Made by a program: the position numbers and the translations under genes. A stretch of DNA of 64,000 nucleotides from CAZZEX01 sp964653285 (GTDB lineage Bacteria > Chloroflexota > Anaerolineae > B4-G1): positions 1 to 64,000 of the forward strand of contig CAZZEX010000009.1 in the NCBI GenBank assembly GCA_964653285.1, in the 5' to 3' direction. Below, one piece after another: positions 42,460-49,804 of this stretch (the first letter of the stretch is position 1; each line of letters opens with the position of its first letter). The notes below the pieces were generated by a model that ran no database searches, was not told where the DNA came from, and worked only from the letters and a program-made list of their open reading frames with translations.

Positions 42460-45400
42460 TCAACGCCCCTCCACAATCGCGATCTCCTCCTCCGTCAACC
42501 CATACAGTTTGTACACGATCTGGTCAATCAAATCATCGGTGAGCTGAATCTTGCGCCGCACCTCGGCCAGCTCCGTCTCCATCTTTTCCAGCGGGGCCAG
42601 GTTCACCGGCACGAACTGGGGCACCTTCGTTGCGTGAAGTTTATCCAGTGTGGTGCGGGTGTAGCCGCCGGGGAACTTGCCGGCCCCATCGAAGCCGCGC
42701 AGGTGGGCGAAGGCATAGTGGTAGAAGCGGCCGGCCGCCTCATCCAGCGGCAACCGGTAGGCCGGCAGCCACTGGCGGACGAAATTGCCGTCCCGATCCC
42801 GCTGATGCTTCCGCCAGCCGTTGTCCGGGTCGCGCAGCTTGGCCCGCACCTCCAGCAGCCAGCGACCAGGGCGACCACCAGGGTGCGCCCCTACTTTCTG
42901 GCTGAGGCGCAACCCCTCGATGTCGTGGCGGACGGTGGAGAGATCGCTCGCCATCTCGCCAGCAGCCAGCGGCCCGCCCAGGGCCTTGTCTAGCCGCAGG
43001 CAAGGCATATCACGCTCCACGAAGCGGAACAAGTCGGTCTTACGCTCCAACCGCTGGCGCCCTTTGTGGAAGTCAATCATCTGCTGGGCCAGGTAGGCCA
43101 GCAGGTCGTGGACAATATCGGATTGTTCGGGTTCAAGTTCAAGCCTTTCATCAACGACTCTCATCAACTCGGTGAAGTCATTTTGTACTAGGCCAATTCC
43201 ATAGTAGCTTACAGCCCCGTCTGCGAGTCGTTTACGTTCACCAGTGGAGCTAGAGAACTCAATCCGACGTACTGGAAGAGCGCGAAGATTGGCAAGAGTA
43301 ACCTGGGGAAAATCATCACGGGTTGCTATCGTGGAGCGTGTAATATAAGCGAAAGAGAATAGAGACGAGTTAAGAAGTGCGGTAAGATACAAGGGAGAAT
43401 AACCAGGCTCTACAAGCTTGATATTGTACAGATCTTTCTTGTTGACAAACGGCTCATCTATGTATGCGGCCATCAAGCGAGACTGGCGACTGATAAGTCG
43501 CCGAACCAAGACTCGCGGCCCCTCGAAGTATACGGTCGATCCAGGTTGTTCACGCAGATTCGGCCCGTATTTTATCCAGGTCTGCGGAGACCACCTTATC
43601 ACATACCGATAGACATCCCCATCAAAATAGCGCCTGCAGTTATCACCTCTTGCAGTCTGAGACAGATCTTCGTCGTTGGGCAAAACCCCACGCGCCGAAA
43701 TTGTCATCTCATCCATCCGAACCCAAGGCATCCGGGCGAGGCTTTCCATTAGGGTGACAGCACCTCTATCAAGAACTATCCGGCACTGTTCATCTCGATA
43801 CCAGGAAGAGGCATCCACAGTCCCTAGATCTATCTTCCCTCTCAACTCCTTGCAGGCTGGTTCCCGCTTTCCAAACCGTTTGAACCTCACTTGCTTTGCT
43901 ACAAATTCATCGTAATAGCCAATGTCTCGCTCTTTTTGGATAACATAAATGCCTGTGTCGATATAGGCATCCGGAAAGACATCGTATGGTAGCTCTATGG
44001 CCTGCAAAAGCTGGCAGGATGAAAGAATCAGCTTGCGGAGGTTGACAAAGGAAATCCCGGTCTGCCAAGAACTTGGAATGATGAAACCAAGGATCCCGCG
44101 TCTGGTGAGAATATCCAATGCGCGTTCCAAGAAAGCCACAAAGAGGTCTAGTGTGCCCGACCTAGACACCCAAGCTAGTATGAACTGGCGTGTGAAGGTG
44201 TTTAGGATACCTCCATATGGAGGATTTCCAACCGTCGCGGTAAAGCCACGGCTCTCGCCTGTTAGGAATACATTCGGCATTTCCAAGTCCCAGTGGAAGA
44301 ACAGCATCTCAGAGGCGACACTTTCTGCTCTGCTGAGCAATTGCTCGTATCCTGGCACTGGAGCAACTGTACCACTTACCAGGTATCTGCCAATGGCTTG
44401 CATTTGCCGCCTGTCCACGTCCACGCCGAAGTGACGTGCCGTCCAAATATCCGCCAGCCGTCGGTAAGGCTCCAGCTCGGCCCGCACCTGTTCATAATCA
44501 GCCGCCTGGGCTTTCACGTCCTCCGCTCTCTCAACCACCCGGGCCGAGATCTGGGCCAGCAGGCCGGTCGCTGCCGTCACGTGCTGGCTGAAGGCCGGGT
44601 CGTCCAGCATCGAAAGCTGTCCTGCTTCCCGAGATTTGCGCTCCTTGCGCGATGGTTTGGTGGAGACCACCCCCGCCAGCACCTCGGCCAGATCCTCCAG
44701 CCGGGCGCCGATGAGGCTGTTGCCCTGACGCAGGTGATGATCCAGGAAGGAGAGCGGCTTGCCCTCGGCCACGCTGGCCAGCCACAGGCTCAATTTGGCC
44801 AGTTCGACGGCCATCAGGCTCAGGTCTACCCCATACACGCAGCGCTCTACCACCCGGCGCCGCCAGGCCGCCGGGTTGGCATCAATCAATTCATTCTTCC
44901 AGGGAGTCAGGTGCAGCGTCTCGACGATGAAATTCGTGATCTGGTGGGCGGCATTGACCAGGAAGTGGCCGCTGCCCATTCCGATGTCGCAGACACGGAA
45001 GGTGAGCACCTGCTCTTTGACAAAGCGCAGCAGTTCCTCGTCGGCAGTGCGCTGCATGCGCGCCCGCTCATCGGGGGTGATGGCCGCAGCGATCTCCTCT
45101 AGCCAGTCAGAGAGTTTCTCCTCTAGCGATGCCCGCCGCTCCTCCAGCCCCCGCCACACCGTCTGGCGCACAATGTAGTCCACGATGTGCTCGGGAGTGT
45201 AATAGGTGCCGGTGGCGCGCCGTTCGCCGGGGCTCTGGGAGAAATAGACGTCTCCCTGCTTGATCTCCACGTCGGTTCTGCGGGGCGCGCCGTCCTGGCC
45301 CGTGCGCAGGAAGCGGACGTTGCCCTTGCCGTCCCGCCGCGCCCACAGCGTCTCCTCGGCGATCTGGAGCCTGTACTCGATCATCCCCTCATAGATGCTG

Positions 45401-46611
45401 CCCAGGTGGCGCACTGAGAGGTCTCGGTAGTCAATGGGCGAATGGCGAATTGCGAATGGCGAATTGCGAGTGGCAGGTGCGCTGGCGACGGGCATGTAGG
45501 CCAGGTCGAAGAGCGCCTCGGTGAGGTAGGCGTCGGCGATGCTGCCCTCGCGCAAGTGAGGCTTGTCCGCATCATCGAAGAGGCCACCGTTGTAGGCCGG
45601 GATGTTCAGCGCTGCGTCGCTCTCGTAAATGGCGGTGCAGAGTCGCTTCAGCCGCTCCCACAACGTCGTCGCCTGGCCGTCGGGCATCCCGCGCAGCTTG
45701 TAGTCGTAGGCGGTCTTGATCAATTCGGTCAGGCTCACGGCGCGATAGGCCGGGTTGTCCGTCGGCAATAGTTCCCGCGCCTCGGCGTAGAGGATGAAGA
45801 GTATGCGGTAGAGTAGGTAGGTGGCATCGCGGTAGATACCGTCCCGCTCCGCTTCGGTGAAGCTGGTTTTGCCCGTTGTCTGCACAAAGCCCAGGCACAA
45901 CCGCGCCATGATCCCTTCGTTGTGACTGACGCGTGCCTTCAGGTGATCCTCAGCTTGCTCGGTGGCATGGTCGGATTCGGCCAGCAGGCGGTCTAGCCCC
46001 CCCCCAGCCCCCCCCGCTCGCGGGAGGGGAGCAAAGGCGCTGCGGTGAAAACAGCGATAGAAGAGGCGCAATGCCGAAAGGTCGCTCGGGTGCCGTGCTA
46101 ATTCACCCAGGTCCACTTGCAGGTAGGCCTCGTAGCGGCGCAATGCCTGGGCGTCGAGCAAGCGCCACTGGTCACCGTTGGTGAGGATAATCCAGCGAAT
46201 TGCGGATTGCGAATTGCGAATAGCGGATTGTGAGTGGCGGGCGGCGAGTATGGCCTGGGCCATCCAGTGGCGGCCTTTGGTGGTCGTGTCCAGGTTGGCA
46301 CCGGGCGGGGTGACGTAGCACAGTCCGACGGGCGCCTCTTTCTCGTGATCCCAGGCCGTGTAAAGCAGATAGGTCGCAGCATCGGAGTCCCCAACTTGTT
46401 GGGGGTACGGCTGCAACTCGAGCTCCAGGATCTGCAGCATCGGCGCGACCCAGGACTGGACGAGCGTCCCGGTTGAGGTGCGATCCTGAAAGCCGTACCA
46501 CTCGCGCACGCCCTGAGCAGCAATGGACGCTTCATCGTCAACGCTGCTGTCGGCCTGCAGTTGCCGCAGGTAGGTGTGATTGAAGAGTAGATAGTTGGTG
46601 ATGATGGACAT
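42460..46611 (-). CDS. PglX/Eco57I-like adenine-specific DNA methyltransferase
   Basis: This 1383-residue protein has a long N-terminal region with nuclease-like features (YLLYTAWDHEKEAPVGLCY, then WIILTNGDQWRLLDAQ). The methylase core has CDIGMGSGHFLVNAAHQ (AdoMet motif I) near 540, VYGVDLSLMAVELAKLSLW, and TVGNPPYGGIL (NPPY) near 793. A target-recognition region and helical tail follow. It is either the PglX of the adjacent BREX-type genes or an independent type IIG enzyme. Three repeat-derived stretches are in frame: SQSAIRNSQSAIRW, PRAGGAGGG and RNSPFAIRHSPIDY. The ATG at 46611 is preferred to a GTG four codons earlier that touches the AGGAGG site. Confidence 0.82.
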   Translation of the reverse strand: MSIITNYLLFNHTYLRQLQADSSVDDEASIAAQGVREWYGFQDRTSTGTLVQSWVAPMLQILELELQPYPQQVGDSDAATYLLYTAWDHEKEAPVGLCYVTPPGANLDTTTKGRHWMAQAILAARHSQSAIRNSQSAIRWIILTNGDQWRLLDAQALRRYEAYLQVDLGELARHPSDLSALRLFYRCFHRSAFAPLPRAGGAGGGLDRLLAESDHATEQAEDHLKARVSHNEGIMARLCLGFVQTTGKTSFTEAERDGIYRDATYLLYRILFILYAEARELLPTDNPAYRAVSLTELIKTAYDYKLRGMPDGQATTLWERLKRLCTAIYESDAALNIPAYNGGLFDDADKPHLREGSIADAYLTEALFDLAYMPVASAPATRNSPFAIRHSPIDYRDLSVRHLGSIYEGMIEYRLQIAEETLWARRDGKGNVRFLRTGQDGAPRRTDVEIKQGDVYFSQSPGERRATGTYYTPEHIVDYIVRQTVWRGLEERRASLEEKLSDWLEEIAAAITPDERARMQRTADEELLRFVKEQVLTFRVCDIGMGSGHFLVNAAHQITNFIVETLHLTPWKNELIDANPAAWRRRVVERCVYGVDLSLMAVELAKLSLWLASVAEGKPLSFLDHHLRQGNSLIGARLEDLAEVLAGVVSTKPSRKERKSREAGQLSMLDDPAFSQHVTAATGLLAQISARVVERAEDVKAQAADYEQVRAELEPYRRLADIWTARHFGVDVDRRQMQAIGRYLVSGTVAPVPGYEQLLSRAESVASEMLFFHWDLEMPNVFLTGESRGFTATVGNPPYGGILNTFTRQFILAWVSRSGTLDLFVAFLERALDILTRRGILGFIIPSSWQTGISFVNLRKLILSSCQLLQAIELPYDVFPDAYIDTGIYVIQKERDIGYYDEFVAKQVRFKRFGKREPACKELRGKIDLGTVDASSWYRDEQCRIVLDRGAVTLMESLARMPWVRMDEMTISARGVLPNDEDLSQTARGDNCRRYFDGDVYRYVIRWSPQTWIKYGPNLREQPGSTVYFEGPRVLVRRLISRQSRLMAAYIDEPFVNKKDLYNIKLVEPGYSPLYLTALLNSSLFSFAYITRSTIATRDDFPQVTLANLRALPVRRIEFSSSTGERKRLADGAVSYYGIGLVQNDFTELMRVVDERLELEPEQSDIVHDLLAYLAQQMIDFHKGRQRLERKTDLFRFVERDMPCLRLDKALGGPLAAGEMASDLSTVRHDIEGLRLSQKVGAHPGGRPGRWLLEVRAKLRDPDNGWRKHQRDRDGNFVRQWLPAYRLPLDEAAGRFYHYAFAHLRGFDGAGKFPGGYTRTTLDKLHATKVPQFVPVNLAPLEKMETELAEVRRKIQLTDDLIDQIVYKLYGLTEEEIAIVEGR

Positions 46612-46816
46612 CGTCTCACCCACCTCCTATTATATATTGTGACGCTGCCTAACGATAGTTGTGCCATATGGCAAGGCGGCCCTTGTGAAATGATAAACTG
46701 ATAAGCCTACACCATCACCAGCGTCGCCTCCACCGCGCTGGTGCTGCCGTAGATAGTGGCCCGCCCCGACTGTAGCCCATCCGTTTGCTGGCAGTGCGCA
46801 CATCTCTGGCTTGTGC

Positions 46817-47098
46817 CTATTCTGACACTCTCAAACTCTCGTAGTCTATTCGCTCCTTCCGATGCACTCTCAATATACGGATGCGTTTCAGTTCATCATC
46901 AATTTCGTAAGCAACACGCCAACGTCCGGCCAACCAAATGCGGTAAATGCTCGGCTTGCCATGTAGTCCCTTTGCGCGAGAAGGGCGGGGATTCTCCCCC
47001 AAGGCACGAATGAGTTGACGGGCCTGGGCACGCACGTGTCCGGGCAGGGCCTTGATTTCCTTCCGTACCTCCGGGGGAACTTCAACCCGGTAACTCAC
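46817..47098 (-). CDS. RelE/ParE-family toxin
   Basis: This 93-residue protein begins MSYRVEVPPEVRKEIKALPG, with PSRAKGLHGKPSIYRIWLAG and WRVAYEIDDELKRIRILRVH. This is the RelE-like ribosome-dependent mRNA interferase pattern, with basic residues in the expected strands and an Arg near the C-terminus (HRKERIDY). The start overlaps the antitoxin gene by 17 bases. The 200-base interval between this gene and the methyltransferase gene carries only a short coding remnant. Confidence 0.88.
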   Translation of the reverse strand: MSYRVEVPPEVRKEIKALPGHVRAQARQLIRALGENPRPSRAKGLHGKPSIYRIWLAGRWRVAYEIDDELKRIRILRVHRKERIDYESLRVSE

Positions 47099-47363
47099 CG
47101 GCCGCCTCCGCCCTATCCAGTTCGGCTTCGAAGTCTTCCCAGTTCATCCATGCCTCTGGCTGGTCTTCATATCCCTGGAGCACGGCGAGTGCCTCGCTGA
47201 GAAGCAACTCATCTTCGGCCGGGTCGTCCGGCCCTTCCTGTCTCCAATCTTCAAGGATAGAGCGAACCGGGGCGCGCAGCAGGCGGGTGAGTTCTTCTCG
47301 CACCACGCGACGGACAAGGACTTCTAATTCGTTCGGGCTGAGGGAAACAGTTGTCTGGCTCAT
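47082..47363 (-). CDS. Antitoxin partner of the RelE-type toxin
   Basis: This 93-residue protein starts MSQTTVSLSPNELEVLVRRV. The N-terminus is probably the DNA-binding or dimerising part, and the acidic C-terminal half (EDQPEAWMNWEDFEAELDRA) is of the kind that wraps around RelE toxins. The ATG at 47363 follows AAGGAGAG. A start 17 codons upstream has no site and would begin inside the promoter. It probably represses its own promoter at the palindrome 47401-47414. Confidence 0.8.
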   Translation of the reverse strand: MSQTTVSLSPNELEVLVRRVVREELTRLLRAPVRSILEDWRQEGPDDPAEDELLLSEALAVLQGYEDQPEAWMNWEDFEAELDRAEAAGELPG

Positions 47364-47385
47364 AGCAAACTCTCCTTCTCTTTCT

Positions 47386-47414
47386 ATTATAATCCAACGG
47401 TTGCGCTTGCGCAA
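47386..47414 (-). promoter_or_regulatory. Promoter with palindromic operator of the relBE-type operon
   Basis: On the minus strand TTGCGC, 17 bases, TATAAT. The -35 box is one half of the perfect dyad TTGCGCAAGCGCAA (47414-47401), so bound antitoxin would block RNA polymerase directly. Confidence 0.75.
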
Positions 47415-47498
47415 ACACCCACCACGGCACTTTCTCCCCTGACCCGGAGGGAATCAATCTCCGGTTTGACGTACTGGCCGAATTATAACGATGATAGT

Positions 47499-47527
47499 TT
47501 GACAAAATGTGGAGATTGTACTAGAAT
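47499..47527 (+). promoter_or_regulatory. Sigma70-type promoter of the SufR-like regulator
   Basis: TTGACA, 17 bases, TAGAAT. It is divergent from the relBE-type promoter and about 40 bases upstream of the regulator ATG. Confidence 0.85.
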
Positions 47528-47567
47528 GTGCGCACTATTTCACAGATACCAGGAAGGAAGCGAAACC

Positions 47568-48191
47568 ATGCAGGCCACACGGGAACACATTCTGAACATC
47601 CTGAAAGAACGCGGCCAGGTGACGGTTGACGAGTTGAGCCAGGAACTGGGTTTGACCACTGTCACTGTGCGCCACCACCTGGACATCCTACGGGGAGAAG
47701 GACTCGTCGCAGCTCCTCTCGCACACCATCGTAAAGCCCCTGGTCGTCCCAGGTACGTCTACACCCTGACCGAAAAGGCCAGCGCCTTCTTCCCCAAGAG
47801 GTACGACCATCTGACTAACCTGGTGCTCAGCGAGGTACACTCGCTCTTACCGCCGGGCGAAGTGGATCAGATGATGCAGCGCATTGGTGAGCACATCGCC
47901 AGCCAGGCTGTCCTTCCTGATGGGGACGATTTCGAGGCCCGGCTTGCCGCCTCTGTCGAATTCCTGGACGGACTAGGCTACATGGCCCACTGGGAGCGCT
48001 GTGGCGACAGTGACTACTTGCTCCACATCATCAATTGCCCTTATGAACAAGTGGCCCGCCAGGACCACAAAGTCTGCACGATAGACGTAACGCTATTCAC
48101 TCGCCTCCTGGGTGCATCTCCTCAGCGCATCTCCTGGGCAGTCCAGGGTGACCACCGGTGCACCTATGCCGTTCACCTTCCCGGCGAATAA
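47568..48191 (+). CDS. SufR/ArsR-like winged-helix regulator with Fe-S cysteines
   Basis: In this 207-residue protein a winged helix-turn-helix occupies residues 15-70 (VTVDELSQELGLTTVTVRHH, RPRYVYTLTEKA). Its C-terminal half has Cys157, Cys170 and Cys198, a C-x12-C-x27-C spacing that matches, as I recall it, the cluster-binding cysteines of SufR. It would sense iron or oxidative state through a [4Fe-4S] cluster. No suf operon lies next to it. Instead it is followed 20 bases later by a radical SAM gene. The ATG at 47568 follows GGAAGGAAGCG. Confidence 0.82.
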   Translation: MQATREHILNILKERGQVTVDELSQELGLTTVTVRHHLDILRGEGLVAAPLAHHRKAPGRPRYVYTLTEKASAFFPKRYDHLTNLVLSEVHSLLPPGEVDQMMQRIGEHIASQAVLPDGDDFEARLAASVEFLDGLGYMAHWERCGDSDYLLHIINCPYEQVARQDHKVCTIDVTLFTRLLGASPQRISWAVQGDHRCTYAVHLPGE

Positions 48192-48211
48192 CCCATCGCG
48201 CGGAGGATTAC

Positions 48212-49618
48212 ATGCCTATCAAGACGACGCTCATCTACCCCGGTATCGCCGGCCGTGGCTTCAACTCCCTCAAGCAAGGGATGGACGCTGGCTGGATTTC
48301 CCACGGCCTGGCTTCCCTCAGCGGCGCTGCTAAAGCCCAGGGGTTCAAGGTAGACCTGATTGACCTGCGGGCCCTTTCCGGCTGGAGCCACTTCCGCCAG
48401 GTACTGGCGGGGCGGGACCCCGACGTCATCGGCGTAACGATGATGAGCGTGGACTACAACCCGGCCCGCCAGGCGATAGCCATCGCCAAGCAGGTCAAGC
48501 CCGAAATCGTCACCGTTATCGGCGGCCCTCACGTCACTATCGCACTGGAGGATTCCTTGCGCATCCCCCACGTGGACTACCTGGTGACCCAGGAGGGGGA
48601 AGTGACCTTCCCCAAACTACTGCGGTTGATCGAAGGGGACGACCCGCCACCCTACCGCGTGCTGCGCGGCGAGACGCCCGACCTTGACGCGATTCCCTTC
48701 ACCGATCGCGACCTGTTCCTGGACGAATGGCGGAAATGGGGCTACGACCTCGACTCGCCCGAGGTGCCCTTCGTCGAGGAACTGCCACCGCCGTTCGTCA
48801 CCATCATCGCCGGGCGGGGCTGCCTCTATAACTGCGCCTTCTGCAAGCCGGGGGAGGATTACCTCTTTGGCAAGCGCACCCGCCACCGCTCTGTCGCTAA
48901 CGTCATCACTGAACTGGAGATGCTGCGCGAGCGGCACCACTTTGCCTCGTTTATGTTCCACGACGACTGCCTGACCGAGGATCGCGAGTGGGTGATCGAG
49001 TTCACCGAGAAGTACAAAGCGCGGGGCTTCACGCAACCTTTCTTCTGCCAAAGCCGGGCCGACATTCTCGTCAAACACAAGGATATGGTGGCCCGCATGG
49101 CCGGGGCCGGGCTGCGCGGCTACTTCATCGGCTTCGAAAGCGGCAACGATCGCGTGCTCAAGTTCATCCGCAAGGGCACGACGGTGGAGCAGAACCGCCA
49201 AGCGGCCCACATTTGCCGCAAGTACGGCATCTCCATCTGGGCCAACTACATGATGGGATTGCCGACCGAGACCAAAGAGGAAGTGATGGACACGGTGCGG
49301 CTGATGAAGGAAATTGACCCCGACTACTACAGCCCGGCCTTCTTCACCCCCCACCCCGGCACCGATCTGTACGACTACGCAGTTGAGCATGACCTGAGCC
49401 GCATCACCGATTACGACTCCTACCGCCGCAACCCCACCGAGCCAAAGATCAAGGGGCAGGACTACGAGTTCCTCAAGTGGGCGATGGCGGAGAGCCAGCG
49501 CCGCAACCCGCTCAACGCCTTCAGGCGCTGGGTGCACTGGCAGTGGCAGCGGGCCCGCCGCGCCACTCCGGCCAAAGTGATGCACAAACTAGGCCTGGCA
49601 AGAGCCGCGCAAGTTTAA
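48212..49618 (+). CDS. B12-binding-domain radical SAM protein
   Basis: This 468-residue protein has an N-terminal cobalamin-binding Rossmann domain (VIGVTMMSVDYNPARQAIAI, VTVIGGPHVT) and a radical SAM domain with GRGCLYNCAFCKPGED (CxxxCxxC) and the GYFIGFESGNDRVLKFIRKG and MMGLPTET blocks. Such enzymes methylate unreactive carbons or rearrange skeletons in lipid, pigment or antibiotic pathways. The substrate is unknown. The ATG at 48212 follows CGGAGGATTAC. It shares a transcript with the SufR-like gene, so expression may respond to Fe-S status, which fits an enzyme that itself needs a cluster. Confidence 0.88.
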   Translation: MPIKTTLIYPGIAGRGFNSLKQGMDAGWISHGLASLSGAAKAQGFKVDLIDLRALSGWSHFRQVLAGRDPDVIGVTMMSVDYNPARQAIAIAKQVKPEIVTVIGGPHVTIALEDSLRIPHVDYLVTQEGEVTFPKLLRLIEGDDPPPYRVLRGETPDLDAIPFTDRDLFLDEWRKWGYDLDSPEVPFVEELPPPFVTIIAGRGCLYNCAFCKPGEDYLFGKRTRHRSVANVITELEMLRERHHFASFMFHDDCLTEDREWVIEFTEKYKARGFTQPFFCQSRADILVKHKDMVARMAGAGLRGYFIGFESGNDRVLKFIRKGTTVEQNRQAAHICRKYGISIWANYMMGLPTETKEEVMDTVRLMKEIDPDYYSPAFFTPHPGTDLYDYAVEHDLSRITDYDSYRRNPTEPKIKGQDYEFLKWAMAESQRRNPLNAFRRWVHWQWQRARRATPAKVMHKLGLARAAQV

Positions 49619-49627
49619 GGGTGAAGT

Positions 49628-49656
49628 TTGCCAAAAGACCTGGCCTGTGCTAGAAT
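49628..49656 (+). promoter_or_regulatory. Sigma70-type promoter upstream of the 1212-residue protein
   Basis: TTGCCA, 17 bases, TAGAAT. A hairpin with a T-tract (49716-49737) stands between this promoter and the gene at 49805, so the transcript could be attenuated in its leader. Confidence 0.7.
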
Positions 49657-49715
49657 ACCAGCCGCTTTCCGGGGCGGGAATAGGTTACGTGGAAGGCGCT
49701 GTGTATTAATAGTAT

Positions 49716-49737
49716 GGCGGCTTCGCGCCGCCGTTTT
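49716..49737 (+). terminator. Intrinsic terminator-like hairpin
   Basis: GGCGGC, loop TTCGC, GCCGCC, then GTTTT. It probably ends the radical SAM transcript. Because a promoter lies upstream at 49628, it may also act as an attenuator of the next gene. Confidence 0.65.
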
Positions 49738-49804
49738 CACGCCAGCCCCACTGCCACCACACTCCCCCGGGACGTAAAACGAGTATCGCACGTAAGGAGA
49801 TCCC

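Noticed and set aside
46707..46795. Short minus-strand frame reading GLQSGRATIYGSTSAVEATL before a stop
   Set aside because: It looks like the tail of some protein but has no start or ribosome binding site and no recognisable family. At most it is a remnant.
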